DNA of 64,000 nt from a cyanobacterium endosymbiont of Rhopalodia gibberula (GCF_003574135.1 NZ_AP018341.1:868001-932000); one strand, 5' to 3'. Counted from the first letter of the stretch, positions 51,788 through 63,450 are shown. The notes: generated by a model from the letters alone, not told the origin. Program-made: numbers and translations.

Positions 51788-52660
51788 TTTAAAACAGACT
51801 TTGTTGAAACTACATGACGATCTAATCCTAGTTTAGCGGGGTTAATTCCTAATGCTAATCCTACTAACTGAGGTAAATGTAGCACAGGCAAGTTTAATTT
51901 GTATTAAATAACTTTCTCGATTTCTGGTTGTCAAGAATCTAAATTTAAGTGACATAAAGGGCAGGTAGTGACTAAACAATATGCACCTGCTTCAATAGCT
52001 TCTTTCAGGTGATTTCCCGCTTAAATGACTCTTTTGTCGCATAACTTCTAAGGGCCAACCACAACATAGAGTCCGTCCTTGATAATAAATAGGAGTCGCC
52101 CCAAGGGTATGGAGAATATTTTCTAAATACTCTGGTTGAAAGCGATTATCGTAAGGAAGATTATCCTGAGCTCGTAATAAATAACAGCCATAAAATGAAG
52201 CACAATTTAAACCAATTAATTTCTTAGTCACTTTTTTTTTAAGTTTTTCAAGACCATAATCAGCTACTAATGCCCATAACAGATGTTTAAATTCAGTCCT
52301 TCCTTGATAAGGAAAACAATGTTCTTTCTCTAAAAATCCATTAACTTGTTCTAAATAGTTAGGATCATTTTTCTGTGCATTTTTGAGACGTTCGTCTACA
52401 TGTCCAACAACTCCCTGACAGGTACTACGATGGGTTAACAAAGGAAGATTTAGAAACTAAGCTAAAGAAATATTACGTGCATTGACCGTATCTTCCAATA
52501 ATTGGGAATCTTCTTTGTAAGTTCCTAAACCACAACAGGCTGCTTTTTTGAGTTCAACCAATTCTATTCCCAACGCATCAGTGAGAGCAGCAGTAGACAG
52601 ATAACGTTCACGACAAGCACCTTTGGCAACACAACCTGGGTAACTAAGCGTACTTCAGCA
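51788..52660 (-). pseudogene. HdrB-like (CCG-domain) iron-sulfur protein, decayed
   Basis: Nearly the whole gene is legible on minus. The N-terminus is YPGCVAKGACRERYLSTAAL after an early stop/frameshift, then KKAACCGLGTYKED. An open central part (51992-52441) has LIGLNCASFYGCYLLRAQD and LCCGWP, and after another frameshift AYCLVTTCPLCHLNLDS-stop. Both cysteine-rich CCG motifs (C-x-CC-x-C-x2-C type) can be followed. Live members are subunits of heterodisulfide-reductase-like or succinate-dehydrogenase-like complexes. At least two frameshifts and several stops make it non-functional, though the damage is recent relative to other pseudogenes here. A 36-codon open frame in front (52643-52751) is not convincing. 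Confidence 0.85.
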
Positions 52661-52845
52661 TTGTTTCACGTACCAGCTGATGGATCTGGGAGATCTCGCT
52701 GTTAAGGCAAAGTTTAACGAGAAGTTCTTGTTTATACTGATTATACAACATATTTCGTCTTTTTCGCCCTCCTAAAACAGTCAATTGTTTTAACTCATTT
52801 TGAAAAAATTTGGGATAATGACCATAACCGAATAAACGCTAAATT

Positions 52846-55089
52846 ATGCCCGATTGGAAACTACCCTTTGATCGCCATTCTGAATCTGCTACTGTCCTTC
52901 CCGGAGAGACTCAAGGGGGTTTAGGAACTTTTGGTGGAGTCTACACCCCTTCTATTTTGACCATCCTTGGCGTAATCATGTATCTTCGCTTTGGTTGGGT
53001 GGTAGGAAATGTGGGGTTATTAGGAACCTTATTGATTGTCATCTTAGCCAACAGCATCACCTTTTTTACCGCTCTATCTGTGTGTGCGATTGCAACAGAC
53101 AAGGTAGTAAGAGCAGGGGGAGCCTATTACATGATCAGTCGCTCTTTAGGGGCAGAAACAGGAGGAGCCGTAGGAATCCCTCTCTATTTTGCCCAAGCTC
53201 TTTCCGTGGCTTTATATACTATAGGTTTTGCTGAAAGCTTAAAGGCAGCCTTTCCCCACATAAATCAACTTTATGTGGCTTTGGTGGTAACAAGTTTAGT
53301 TGGAATATTAGCGTTTATGTCGGCCAGTATTGCCATTAAAGCGCAATATTTCATTATGGCTGCCATTGTCCTATCATTAGTGTCATTCTACTTTGGACAC
53401 CCTGTAGAAGAAACTCACATTGAATTGTGGGTTAACAATAAAGCTCCCTTTTGGACAGTTTTTTCAGTATTTTTCCCGGCGGTAACGGGAATTATGGCCG
53501 GGGTCAATATGTCAGGAGATTTACGAGATCCTATCCGATCTTTGCCCAGTGGAACTCTGTGGGCTGTTGGGACAGGATTTGCTATCTATATGACTATGCC
53601 CATTTTTATGGCTATGCGAGCTAATAGTAACACTCTAATTGCAGAACCTTTGATCATGCAACAGATGGCTGTCTGGGGTCCTTTAATTTTGTTGGGGGTG
53701 TGGGGGGCAACCCTCAGTAGTGCCATTGGTAGTATTTTGGGTGCACCTCGTATCCTCCAGGCATTGGCTAGAGATGGGATTTTACCAAAATGGATGAGTT
53801 TCCTCGGACAGGGAAGTGGACCTCAGGATGAACCAAAAATGGGGACTCTAGCAACCTTGGTAGTAGCGATCGCAGCTGTTTGTGTCGGAGATTTAAATTT
53901 AATTGCTCCTGTATTAACGATGTTCTTTTTAACCACCTATTTAGTGTTAAATATGTCAGCAGCTATTGAAGGATTTTTACAAAGTCCTTCTTTTCGTCCC
54001 TCGTTTAAGGTTCATTGGGCGTTTTCCCTTTCCGGGGCGATCGGTTGTTTAATCGTTATGTTTTTGATTGATGCTGTTGCGACTGTTGTGGCAGCGATTG
54101 TGGTGATTGGAATTTATTTTTGGGTACGTCAACGAGAATTAATAGTGACGTGGGGGGATGTACGCCGAGGACTTTGGATGGCTTTGTTAAGGACTGCAAT
54201 TCTGCAAACCGATCACACAGACGATACTAAAAACTGGCGACCTCAACTCTTAGTTCTGTCGGGTGCACCGACTAAACGCTGGACTTTAATTCAGTTAGCA
54301 GAAGCATTAACCCATAATCGAGGTTTAATTACCGTATCAAGTGTTCTTCCTGTTGGTTCACGGGATATGGCCAAACAAGCGATTCTGGAAAAGCGGATTC
54401 GCAATTATTTACAACGACGAGGTGTACAGGCATTAGTTCGGTTGGTAACAGCTCCTGATCCCTTCGATGGGGCTGAGAGACTTGTGGAGACTTACGGACT
54501 GGGATCTATTGTACCTGATACAGTATTACTGGGAGATTCTCAACAATCATCCCACCGTGATCGCTATTGTCAAATGATTGCCAACCTCCATCGCGCCCAA
54601 CGCAATGTTATTATTTTACGGGAAAATCCTAAACTCGACCAAAACCCCTTTTTAGAGTCAAGACACCGCCCCTGTTACATAGATATTTGGTGGAGTGGGG
54701 GAATGCAGGGAAATGGTAGTCTGATGTTGATTTTAGCCTATTTATTGCGTTCTAATCCCAACTGGCAAGATGCGGAGATTTGTCTTAAGTTAGTAGTTAC
54801 TGATGAAACTGGGGTTCAAGCAGCCCAAGCTAATTTAGATAATTTGGCTAAACACTTGAGAATTGGGGCTTTATCAGAGGTAATCTTGGCTGATGGCAGA
54901 ACGTTTGCCACAATTCTTAAAAAATCCTCGATGGGAGCTGATTTAATCTTTTTAGGTATGGCTAGTCCTGGAGAAGTGTTTATGCAATCCTATGAAAAGT
55001 TACAAAATTGGACAGAAAACTTACCCACATCAATCTTTGTACTGGCTGCTCCAGGATTCGATTTTGAAGGTGTATTGGGAGAAAATTAA
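52846..55089 (+). CDS. SLC12/NKCC-like cation-chloride or amino-acid (APC) transporter
   Basis: Large inner-membrane carrier of 747 residues. The N-terminus LGTFGGVYTPSILTILGVIMY and following helices (about 30-440, 12 predicted) have the APC fold: RAGGAYYMISRSLGAETGGA (about 90-109), FFPAVTGIMAGVNMSGDLRD (about 208-227) and GAPRILQALARDG. This pattern is that of SLC12 Na-K-Cl cotransporters. The C-terminal 290 residues form a soluble regulatory domain (RPQLLVLSGAPTKRWTLIQL; NVIILREN; DLIFLGMASPGE) as in that family. Transported ions cannot be read from sequence. It is complete, with one HIP1 octamer (53866-53873). Confidence 0.88.
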   Translation: MPDWKLPFDRHSESATVLPGETQGGLGTFGGVYTPSILTILGVIMYLRFGWVVGNVGLLGTLLIVILANSITFFTALSVCAIATDKVVRAGGAYYMISRSLGAETGGAVGIPLYFAQALSVALYTIGFAESLKAAFPHINQLYVALVVTSLVGILAFMSASIAIKAQYFIMAAIVLSLVSFYFGHPVEETHIELWVNNKAPFWTVFSVFFPAVTGIMAGVNMSGDLRDPIRSLPSGTLWAVGTGFAIYMTMPIFMAMRANSNTLIAEPLIMQQMAVWGPLILLGVWGATLSSAIGSILGAPRILQALARDGILPKWMSFLGQGSGPQDEPKMGTLATLVVAIAAVCVGDLNLIAPVLTMFFLTTYLVLNMSAAIEGFLQSPSFRPSFKVHWAFSLSGAIGCLIVMFLIDAVATVVAAIVVIGIYFWVRQRELIVTWGDVRRGLWMALLRTAILQTDHTDDTKNWRPQLLVLSGAPTKRWTLIQLAEALTHNRGLITVSSVLPVGSRDMAKQAILEKRIRNYLQRRGVQALVRLVTAPDPFDGAERLVETYGLGSIVPDTVLLGDSQQSSHRDRYCQMIANLHRAQRNVIILRENPKLDQNPFLESRHRPCYIDIWWSGGMQGNGSLMLILAYLLRSNPNWQDAEICLKLVVTDETGVQAAQANLDNLAKHLRIGALSEVILADGRTFATILKKSSMGADLIFLGMASPGEVFMQSYEKLQNWTENLPTSIFVLAAPGFDFEGVLGEN

Positions 55090-55955
55090 ATAAAATATCC
55101 TAAAAACTTAAGTATATTGCTAAATATTTCCAGATCTTATCATATTAAGACTGCTCCTCTTTCTTATTCTCTAATTTTAACCTTAGATAGCTCCTACTTT
55201 GTCATAGAAACAACTATTTTTATAGACTTTTATTCTATCGGTCTTATCAAGAAAACATTTCTTTTTATTCAACCATGAAAAGAAATATTTGGCTATCAAA
55301 TTTAAAAAGAGAACGTATAATATTTAAATATATAACTAGGGAATGACTATCTTATAAAAGTTTATATATCACTTTATTTTTTTATATAAATTAATAATAG
55401 AGTGTCTTTTTATTTAGCATAGGTATTACCGGTAAAGTCAGCTTCGATACAGCTATTTAAACTGAGATCATCTAAACGCTCTAGAAGATAGTAAACTGTT
55501 ACCTGTCTGTCCATACAATATATCCATACAATATATCTTTTAAGATAAATAAATTATTTTTATTTTCTTGCTAGCTTATTTTTCCATAGAGTAAAATACA
55601 AACAGTATATTCTCTAAATTTAATTATTTATTACAATAGACTTAAGCCTAGTTAAAATCAATGAAGTTATTGTATGTCTTTAACTTTAATAGTTATCTCA
55701 GCTTACTTGTTATTATTAACTTTAATATTGGCATTGTTTGTAATAGTGAAAACATATTTTTACTATTACAAATATATTTAATATAAAAAATAATGACTTT
55801 AAGCTAAAGTAGAACCCCGGTATCGATTCTTATCAAAAAACATTAGCTCGTTATTAGCTTCTTTAAAATTCTTAAAAATCTAACTATTTTAGGCGCCTGA
55901 TTGACCCATACTTTAAGCTACAATGCAAAATGAACCGCCCCACACTTTCTGAAAT
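55090..55955. other. AT-rich spacer before ccdA
   Basis: No supported gene. On minus, a 34-codon open frame (55410-55514) reads MDRQVTVYYLLERLDDLSLN then SCIEADFTGNTYAK. Its composition is protein-like, so it may be a small gene or the tail of a dead one; no family is recognised. A hairpin lies at 55737-55772 (TTTGTAATAGTGAAAA with its complement, 16 bp including one G-T pair, 4-nt loop). Confidence 0.45.
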
Positions 55956-56696
55956 ATGCTCTACAGATTGCAAACTCAACTCTATCAGCTTGAACAATTT
56001 GCCAATCAATTGGTTTCTTTGCAGTTGGACCATCTGAATTGGTTGAGTTTAACAGTTGTTTTTATCGCCGGATTATTAACTAGTTTAACCCCTTGCATGC
56101 TCTCGATGTTACCGGTTACCATTGGCTACATTGGGGGTTACGAAAACCAAGGTAGAAGACAAGCAGCTATCCAATCAACTTGGTTTTCTTTGGGTGTAGC
56201 TACTACCCTTGCAGGATTAGGAATTACAGCAGCTTCTTTGGGAAAAATATATGGACAAATTGGAGCTGGATTACCAATTTTTGTAAGTTTAATCGCAATT
56301 TTGATGGGGCTAAATTTATTAGAATTAATTTCCCTAAAATTACCTTATTTTGGTAATAGTGATTGGATTACGGACAATTTTCCACCAAGCATACGTTCCT
56401 ATTCCCTTGGTTTAACTTTCGGATTAGTTGCGTCTCCTTGCAGTACTCCTGTCTTAGCGACTTTGTTGGCTTGGGTTGCATCAACTCAAGATTCATTATT
56501 AGGAGGAGTATTATTGCTATTTTATACAATTGGCTATGTTACCCCTTTAATTTTGGCAGGAATCTTTACTGCATCTCTGAAAAAATTATTAGAATTACGT
56601 CGTTGGTCAATTTGGATTAATCCTGTCAGTGGTATTTTATTAATTAGTTTCGGATTCTTGTCTCTTTTATCTCGTTTACCCTCTAAAAGAGGATAA
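55956..56696 (+). CDS. ccdA: Cytochrome c biogenesis protein CcdA
   Basis: Six-TM membrane protein that carries reducing power across the membrane to keep apocytochrome c thiols reduced before heme attachment. The 246-residue protein has the two redox cysteines in SLTPCMLSMLPVTIGYIGGY (Cys47) and VASPCSTPVLATL (Cys162), plus the repeated TM pattern of the LysE/DsbD fold. Length is typical of the cyanobacterial and chloroplast version. It stands 83 bp before ccs1 on the same strand; the two make the System II pathway and are probably co-transcribed. Confidence 0.96.
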   Translation: MLYRLQTQLYQLEQFANQLVSLQLDHLNWLSLTVVFIAGLLTSLTPCMLSMLPVTIGYIGGYENQGRRQAAIQSTWFSLGVATTLAGLGITAASLGKIYGQIGAGLPIFVSLIAILMGLNLLELISLKLPYFGNSDWITDNFPPSIRSYSLGLTFGLVASPCSTPVLATLLAWVASTQDSLLGGVLLLFYTIGYVTPLILAGIFTASLKKLLELRRWSIWINPVSGILLISFGFLSLLSRLPSKRG

Positions 56697-56779
56697 TTGA
56701 TAATGGAGCAATTGTCAAAAAAATTAAGCCTATAATAGTTGTCTAAAAAAAGCGTTGATTTTTAAGGGAGGTTAAAAAT

Positions 56780-58156
56780 ATGACCGCTTCTAATTTACCT
56801 CAAAAAACTTATTTTTTCTCATTGTTTCAGCAAGGACGACAGCGGATTGTCAAGATGGTGGCTGATTTGCGGTTAGCTATTATTCTACTACTAGCAATCG
56901 CTTTATTTAGTGTTAGCGGAACGGTAATTGAACAAGGAGAAAGTCTATCTTTTTATCAAAAAAACTATCCTGAAAATCCTGCATTATTTGGGTTTCTTAC
57001 TTGGAAGATTATCTTAACTTTAGGCTTAAATAATGTCTATAGTACTTGGTGGTTTTTATCTCTATTAGTTTTCTTTGGAACTAGTCTTACCGCTTGTACG
57101 TTTACCCGTCAATTCTCTGCCTTTAAAGCTGCCCGTAACTGGCATTTTTATCAGCAACCTCGTCAGTTTCAAAAGTTTGCTTTAAGTGGGGATGTCGAAA
57201 ATATATCATTGACTAATGTCGTTAATGCATTAAGAAAACGAGGTTATAAAGTTTACCAAGATGAAAATTCTTTATATGCCCGTAAGGGAATTGTAGGCAG
57301 AATAGGACCAATTATTGTTCATGCTTCTATACTGATCATTTTAGGAGGAGCAATTTGGGGAATATTGGCAGGATTTTTAGCTCAAGAAATGGTTGCTAGT
57401 GGCTCAACTTTTGAAGTAAAGAATATTATTGAAGCAGGTCCTTTCTCAAAACAATTAATCCCAACTGATTGGGGAATTAGAGTCAATCGGTTTTGGATTG
57501 ACTATACTCCTAATGGAGATATTAAACAGTTTTATTCTGATCTTTCGGTTGTTAACAATCAAGGAGAAGAATTAAATCGCAAAACTATTTTTGTTAATCA
57601 ACCTTTGCGATATGACGGAGTTACTTTTTACCAAACCAGTTGGGGAATTGCTGGGGTAAAAGTTCAAGTTAATAAAGGTCCTATTTTTCAAATTCCTATA
57701 GTCCCCTTAAACACCCAGGGAAAAGGAAAAATATGGGGGACTTGGATTCCTACTAAACCTAATTTAAGTGAAGGGATATCCTTACTAGTTAAAGATTTAC
57801 AAGGAACCATGATTATTTATGATAACAAAGGTGATCTTTACAGTGCGATTCGCCCAGGGATGGTGATTGATATTAATGGGGTTAGTCTAGAAGTTTGTGA
57901 ATTAATCGGTAGTACAGGACTACAAATTAAAGCTGATCCTGGAATTCCTCTTGTTTATACTGGGTTTGGATTATTAATGCTTGGAGTAATCGCAAGTTAT
58001 GTTTCCCATTCCCAAGTTTGGGTTTTACAACAGGAGAATCGCTGTTATATTGGCGGTAAAACTAATAGAGCGCACGTCAGTTTTGAAAGAGAACTAGTGA
58101 GAATTTTAGACGAATTAAAAAGTCCCACAATGGAACCTCAATTCTCAAAAGTTTGA
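56780..58156 (+). CDS. ccs1: Cytochrome c biogenesis protein Ccs1 (ResB/CcsB)
   Basis: Membrane partner of CcsA in System II heme delivery to c-type cytochromes such as cytochrome f. The 458-residue protein opens with the ResB motif [20 protein letters not shown] (about 29-48) and IEQGES. It has TM helices at about 30-50, 75-95 and 170-195. A large lumenal domain follows (about 205-395: [40 protein letters not shown]) and a last TM ([20 protein letters not shown]) with the conserved histidine. The full set is present. CcsA is not in this window. A GGGAGG ribosome site lies just upstream. Confidence 0.95.
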   Translation: MTASNLPQKTYFFSLFQQGRQRIVKMVADLRLAIILLLAIALFSVSGTVIEQGESLSFYQKNYPENPALFGFLTWKIILTLGLNNVYSTWWFLSLLVFFGTSLTACTFTRQFSAFKAARNWHFYQQPRQFQKFALSGDVENISLTNVVNALRKRGYKVYQDENSLYARKGIVGRIGPIIVHASILIILGGAIWGILAGFLAQEMVASGSTFEVKNIIEAGPFSKQLIPTDWGIRVNRFWIDYTPNGDIKQFYSDLSVVNNQGEELNRKTIFVNQPLRYDGVTFYQTSWGIAGVKVQVNKGPIFQIPIVPLNTQGKGKIWGTWIPTKPNLSEGISLLVKDLQGTMIIYDNKGDLYSAIRPGMVIDINGVSLEVCELIGSTGLQIKADPGIPLVYTGFGLLMLGVIASYVSHSQVWVLQQENRCYIGGKTNRAHVSFERELVRILDELKSPTMEPQFSKV

Positions 58157-58177
58157 GAGCAAAAATTAAGGTTTTTA

Positions 58178-58504
58178 TCATTCTTCTTCTATAGAAGAAA
58201 GTCTTTTTAAAAAAAGTTGAATTGCTAAAAGAGTTAACCCAAAAGCCACAAAACTAAAAATAAAGGTTACTAAAGAAGCAATTCCCATCACTAAGGTTCG
58301 TACCAAAGAACCAATTCTCAAGACTAAAGAATTATCAGAGATAAGAGGTTTAGTCGCAAAGCTTTGAAAAATAGAGAGAGTGAGAGAATAAAAACCAAAT
58401 GCCAAAGATCCTGAAATAGTTGAACCAATTAGACAACGTAAAGGTGTGACTTTTTTATTTTGAGGACGATCTCTTTCTGGAGTAGGCGTAGGTGAATTTG
58501 TCAT
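58178..58504 (-). CDS. DUF3082-domain membrane protein
   Basis: 108-residue protein with a hydrophilic, proline-rich start (TPTPERDRPQNKK) and two TM segments (about 27-48 and 70-98). TPLRCLIGSTISGSLAFGFY at the first matches the cyanobacterial and plastid DUF3082 family, of unknown function. It converges on ccs1 with a 21-bp gap and is 39 bp downstream of valS on the same strand, so it may be read with valS. Confidence 0.8.
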   Translation of the reverse strand: MTNSPTPTPERDRPQNKKVTPLRCLIGSTISGSLAFGFYSLTLSIFQSFATKPLISDNSLVLRIGSLVRTLVMGIASLVTFIFSFVAFGLTLLAIQLFLKRLSSIEEE

Positions 58505-58543
58505 GAACAGTAGGGTAAACGATAACTTTAATCAGTTATATTA

Positions 58544-61279
58544 TTATTTCAGACGATGCAGACGTTCCTGTAGAATTTCCGCTTGTTTTTGGGCTTCAGA
58601 TAAAGAATCTTTAGCACCCTGAACTACTTTTTTAGGGGCTTTATTAATAAAGCCTGGATTATTAAGACGCTTAGTAAGAGACTCAACCTCTGCTTTAATT
58701 TTACTTAAGTTTCTCTCCAGTTTTCCTTGAAGACTTGCAATATCGACAACACCTGATAAAGGAATTAACACTTGAACTGTCCCCACAACACCTGCAATGA
58801 CCTGTCCAGTTCCTGATTCTAACTCTAACTGAGGTGTAATAGTCAATTGTTCCACTTTCCCTAAATCCTGAATATAAATTTGAGCTGACTTTAGAATTGT
58901 CCTTTCTGTTTCATTTTCACTCTGTAAAATCACAGCAACTTTGAAACCAGGTTTTATTTCAGCTTCGGCTCTTAAATTTCGCAGAGCACGAATAGTTCCT
59001 ATAATAAGGCTGAATGACTCTTCTAATTCAGCATTAACAAGTTGGGTGTCAGAAGTAGGATAATTCTGTAAAGCCAGAAATTCATTGTTAGTTTGGCTTA
59101 AAGTCTGCCAAATTTCTTCAGTAATATGAGGCATAAAGGGATGGAGCAGCCTCAGAGTATTATCGAGAATATAGGCTAAGATCTGTTGGGCAACTAGGCG
59201 AGATTCAGTGTCAGCACCCTTCCAAAGACGAGTTTTAACTAACTCGATGTACCAGTCACAAAAGTCTCCCCAGATAAACTCATATAGCCCTTTAGCCGCT
59301 TCTCCCAACCCATAAGTTTCGATATGCTTCTTAGTTTGCTGAACTAGTCGATAGAAACGAGATAAAATCCAGCGATCGCATAATTCCAATTTTTCTACTT
59401 CTGAAAATCCTAAAATTTGAGGAGTTTTTCCCTCTAAATTCATCATGACAAATCGCGCTGCATTCCACAGTTTATTGGCAAAGTTTCGAGAAGCTTCGAC
59501 GGATTCGGATTTATCAGTTTTACGATTGTATTGTAAGCTGATATCTTGACCTGCCCCTGCGACTTCCCTAATCAGAGTATATCGTAGGGCATCGGTTCCA
59601 TAATTTTCAATTAAAACTAAAGGATCAATCCCATTGTTAAAAGATTTAGACATTTTCTTTCCGTTTTCATCTCTAACCAACCCATGTATATAGACATCCT
59701 GAAAGGGGATTTGATCGGTAAAATAACCTGCCATCATGGTCATACGAGCAACCCAAAAGAAGATAATGTCAAAACCTGTAACTAAAGTACTGGTCGGATA
59801 GTAGACTTTTAAATCTTCAGTATTTTCAGGCCAACCTAGTGTTGAAAAAGGCCATAAACCGGAAGAAAACCAGGTGTCGAGAACGTCAGGATCTTGTTCT
59901 AATTTAGTACTTTCTCCGTATTTTTCTTTAGCTTTTTCGATAGCTTCTATTTCATCATTAGCCACAACAAATGGAGTATGATCTGTGATTTCGTTGTTAG
60001 TTTCACTAACTACATACCAAGCAGGAATTTGATGCCCCCACCACAATTGACGGGAGATACACCAGTCTTTTAGTCTAATCAACCAATCTCGATACACTTT
60101 TGTCCAATGTTCGGGGACAAAGCGGGGAGAATTGTGTTCATCTAAAAAAGTTAATGCCTTTTGGGAAAGAGAGTCAATTTTGACAAACCATTGGGTTGAC
60201 AATAAAGGTTCGATAGGAACTTTACCTCGATCACTGTAAGGAACTGCATGACGGTATTCTTCTACTCTAATCAGAAATCCTTCTTGTTCAAGTTTCTTAA
60301 CGATATTTTTTCGTGCAACATAACGGTCCTGTCCCTTAAATATTCCGGCATTTTCATTCAATGTGCCGTCTTTATTCATTATATTAATAAAGGGCAAGTT
60401 ATGATGGTTTCCCATTTTGAAATCATTGGGGTCATGCGCAGGAGTAACTTTAACACAACCTGTGCCAAATTTAGGGTCAACTAATTCATCAGCAAAAATA
60501 GGAATTTCTCGACCAACAATAGGTAAAGTCAAGGTCTTTCCAATCAACTCTTCATAACGTTTATCTTTAGGATTAACGGCTACTCCTGTATCTCCTAAAA
60601 TGGTTTCTGGTCGAGTGGTTGCAACTTGCACATAACCACTGCCATCGGTTAAAGGATAACGAAAATACCATAGATTCCCATCCACTTCCTTATTTTCCAC
60701 TTCTAAATCTGAGACGGCAGAAAGAGATGCAGGACACCAATTAACTAAATAATTTCCTCGATAAATTAACCCTGCTTCGTAAAGGCTAACAAAAGCTTTT
60801 CTGACTGCTTTAGAAAGTCTTTCATTGAGGGTAAACTGTTCCCTTGACCAGTCCGCAGAAAGTCCAACCCGTTTCAATTGGTTGATGATCTTTCCTCCCG
60901 ACGCTTGCTTCCATTCCCAAGCGTGTTCGAGGAATTTTTCTCGACCGATATCATAGCGAGTTTTTCCTTCTGCTTTTAACTTACCATCAAGGATGGTATG
61001 AACTGCAATACTTGCATGATCAGTTCCGGGAAGACAGAGAACATTGTAACCGCACATCCGATGATAACGCACCAGAACATCCATTAAACAGTCTTCAAAG
61101 GCGTGACCCATGTGGAGACTTCCTGTGACATTAGGAGGGGGAATAACAATGGTGTAAGGTTTTCCTGGGTGATTGGGGTCTGCCTTAAAGACCTGGTGGG
61201 TTTCCCAAGCATTTTGCCATTTAGATTCGGTCGTTTTAGGGTCGTATTGGGGGGGTAAAGTGGATGGGTTTACGGTCAT
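58544..61279 (-). CDS. valS: Valyl-tRNA synthetase
   Basis: Class Ia aminoacyl-tRNA synthetase, 911 residues from the preferred start. It has the HIGH-type motif [20 protein letters not shown] (about 47-66), an editing domain with [17 protein letters not shown] and the KMSKS motif [14 protein letters not shown] (about 543-556). The anticodon-binding helical domain and a C-terminal coiled coil ([19 protein letters not shown]) complete it. The frame is open to an ATG at 61330, but the start at 61279 ([18 protein letters not shown]) gives the usual cyanobacterial N-terminus. A HIP1 octamer lies inside (59372-59379). All catalytic parts are intact. Confidence 0.97.
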   Translation of the reverse strand: MTVNPSTLPPQYDPKTTESKWQNAWETHQVFKADPNHPGKPYTIVIPPPNVTGSLHMGHAFEDCLMDVLVRYHRMCGYNVLCLPGTDHASIAVHTILDGKLKAEGKTRYDIGREKFLEHAWEWKQASGGKIINQLKRVGLSADWSREQFTLNERLSKAVRKAFVSLYEAGLIYRGNYLVNWCPASLSAVSDLEVENKEVDGNLWYFRYPLTDGSGYVQVATTRPETILGDTGVAVNPKDKRYEELIGKTLTLPIVGREIPIFADELVDPKFGTGCVKVTPAHDPNDFKMGNHHNLPFINIMNKDGTLNENAGIFKGQDRYVARKNIVKKLEQEGFLIRVEEYRHAVPYSDRGKVPIEPLLSTQWFVKIDSLSQKALTFLDEHNSPRFVPEHWTKVYRDWLIRLKDWCISRQLWWGHQIPAWYVVSETNNEITDHTPFVVANDEIEAIEKAKEKYGESTKLEQDPDVLDTWFSSGLWPFSTLGWPENTEDLKVYYPTSTLVTGFDIIFFWVARMTMMAGYFTDQIPFQDVYIHGLVRDENGKKMSKSFNNGIDPLVLIENYGTDALRYTLIREVAGAGQDISLQYNRKTDKSESVEASRNFANKLWNAARFVMMNLEGKTPQILGFSEVEKLELCDRWILSRFYRLVQQTKKHIETYGLGEAAKGLYEFIWGDFCDWYIELVKTRLWKGADTESRLVAQQILAYILDNTLRLLHPFMPHITEEIWQTLSQTNNEFLALQNYPTSDTQLVNAELEESFSLIIGTIRALRNLRAEAEIKPGFKVAVILQSENETERTILKSAQIYIQDLGKVEQLTITPQLELESGTGQVIAGVVGTVQVLIPLSGVVDIASLQGKLERNLSKIKAEVESLTKRLNNPGFINKAPKKVVQGAKDSLSEAQKQAEILQERLHRLK

Positions 61280-62526
61280 GAAGAATAGAAGGGTATGGGT
61301 ATGATTATCCTCTCCATCAAATTGTGCCACAACAAGTTAAGTAATTCAATTTAACATTCTTTACTAAGACTCCATAATTTTTGTTTTGGAGATAACAGTG
61401 TTTTTTTTAGAAAAAAACATTATAGTTTCATTTAAAAAACACATTAAAGTCTAATTAATCTTGATGTCTAAAAAGTTATTTTTTGCTAAAATATAAATAT
61501 TAATTATTTATGTTTATTCTTTGAGACCAAAATAATTTAATTAATTCACAAACTCTTCTTGAATTCTTAGAACATTATCAATAGGTACTAATTAACGTTG
61601 ACGATGTTGCTTTTAATGTTTAAATGTTTATCTAATGAATATTCTTCTGAAAAATTTTGAAAATAGATCTAAATTTACTAAACGTTGATATTATTCAAAA
61701 ATAGAAGCCAAGATATCCTAATTTATTAATTTATTTTTTTATAAAAATTAGCAAATTTATTAAACGACTTTCAAAAAAAAATATAGTAACTAGAAAGACA
61801 AAAAATAAGTTAATAAAAAAGATTCACGTTTAACTCTATGTCCAGACTGTAATATACAATACTGTCAAAGTAACAGTAAACTTTCCCATAAAAGAAAGAT
61901 AATTGTGTTCTTAAATTGAAGTTTAGCAGAAAACTATTTTAGTTGCTATTTTTGAAACTTTTTAAAAAATAGACTAAATATTTCTGTTTAAATTTTAGTT
62001 AAAATCATAGAGCTAATGAATATAAACAAAAAAATAGAAAGTATTTTAGATAGTTTTACAAAACTAAAGCTTTAAACTTCTTCAGAAAAGAATAATTATT
62101 TAGATACTAGCCAACCTAAAAATTTAATTGACATAATTTAAAAAGTCAATGTCAAACATAATTCATGTCAAAAAAATTTTTTCATAACAATAAAAATAGC
62201 AAAAGTATCTCTGCTTCAATCTAAGAGTATAGAAATATAAAAATTATAGATTTAGTAAATTTATATTAAGATTTAATCAAATAAACTATTTTTATATTAT
62301 ATGGATTATTTAAGAGAGAGAAAAATTGCGTAATTCTCCTAAACTAAATTTATATATACAGTGAATAATAATTAATTTATCAACAATCAGTATTGTATTT
62401 TCTTGTGTTTTTTTTAGAAAAAAGTCTAAATAGAATTAGGAATAAATACTTTGTTTATTCAATAAAATAAATACACTCAATTCTATTTTTTATTAAAGCA
62501 TAAATATATAATAGTTTTATTTTAGT
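61280..62526. other. AT-rich spacer with possible transposase trace
   Basis: About 1.2 kb with no gene. On the plus strand at 61837-61915, LCPDCNIQYCQSNSKLSHKR resembles the C-x2-C zinc-finger start of IS1-type transposases, but only some 25 codons remain and the match is weak. A T-run/A-run hairpin lies near 61398-61420. Nothing else is seen. Confidence 0.4.
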
Positions 62527-63438
62527 TTAATCAAATCCGTGAATAACTAATTCATAATAATCTTGATGAATTGCTTCAAGACTATTTTGTAATTCTTGTG
62601 CATGAACCCAACAAACACATCCTGAATATAAACATTCTTTATTTTTATTTGCTAGAAAAACATAAAGGATATTAAGAGAATTTTTCCAAATACGAATACT
62701 TTTTCCATCTTGAAATAATAAATAAACCTGCGATCTTTCAAAATCACGGTTTTGAGTATATGTCATTCCCGGAACTGCTTGTAAACGTTCAATTAAAATG
62801 ATTGCAAAGTCTTTTTTAGGAATTACTTGAATGGGTAAAAAATCCCAAAACTTCTGAATAACTTCCACAACCTGGGGAGAGGTTTTTAATTTAGCATGGG
62901 AAAGATTTGGTAGACAAGTAAACTCCCCAAATGCGACTTGAGTTGTCTCAATCCTGATAGTTCCATCACTTTTATCACCAAGATCTCCTGCAATTGATAA
63001 AGTAGGAATAGATTGAGCAATTTTTTCAGTAACAGCTTGACGACTTTTTAATAAATATTTAGCAATTTTAGTCTCTGAAGGTTTCAGAATACCAAATGAT
63101 TGCACTCCATTAATAGGACAACCAATCAAAACAATTGAGTTAATTTTTGACCATAATTCGGGATGTTGATCTAGAAAGTCTAACCAAAGTAATCCCCCTA
63201 GCGAATAACCAATAATACGCCAAGGTATATCAGGATAGCTGTCCAAAACCTCCACTACTTTTTGTTCAATAAGTTCAAGAATATCTTCACTTTCAATCCA
63301 TGTTTTTAACCATCCAAAATTGAGAGCAACAATCTGATTTTTTGCTGTTTTTAAAGTTTTTACAAGTTGTAGGATATCTTGATGTGTATCAGTCCATCCG
63401 TGTTGCACAAATAGGATACAATCTGGAGGGTCAATCAT
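62527..63438 (-). CDS. Alpha/beta hydrolase, lipase/esterase-like
   Basis: 303-residue protein with an alpha/beta-hydrolase N-terminal half. The opening is DCILFVQHGWTDTHQDILQL (about 6-25), and the nucleophile elbow is WRIIGYSLGGLLWLDFL (Ser about 79). A possible acid is in IAGDLGDKSDGT and a possible histidine in LPNLSHAKLKTSP (about 189-201). The C-terminal 90 residues are not recognised and could be a separate small domain. The substrate is unknown. It follows purN by 12 bp and is very likely co-transcribed with it. Confidence 0.75.
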   Translation of the reverse strand: MIDPPDCILFVQHGWTDTHQDILQLVKTLKTAKNQIVALNFGWLKTWIESEDILELIEQKVVEVLDSYPDIPWRIIGYSLGGLLWLDFLDQHPELWSKINSIVLIGCPINGVQSFGILKPSETKIAKYLLKSRQAVTEKIAQSIPTLSIAGDLGDKSDGTIRIETTQVAFGEFTCLPNLSHAKLKTSPQVVEVIQKFWDFLPIQVIPKKDFAIILIERLQAVPGMTYTQNRDFERSQVYLLFQDGKSIRIWKNSLNILYVFLANKNKECLYSGCVCWVHAQELQNSLEAIHQDYYELVIHGFD

Positions 63439-63450
63439 AATCTTGAATGA

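Noticed and set aside
61837-61915. IS1-type transposase remnant
   Set aside because: Only a C-x2-C start and a few residues match; too short to list as a mobile element.
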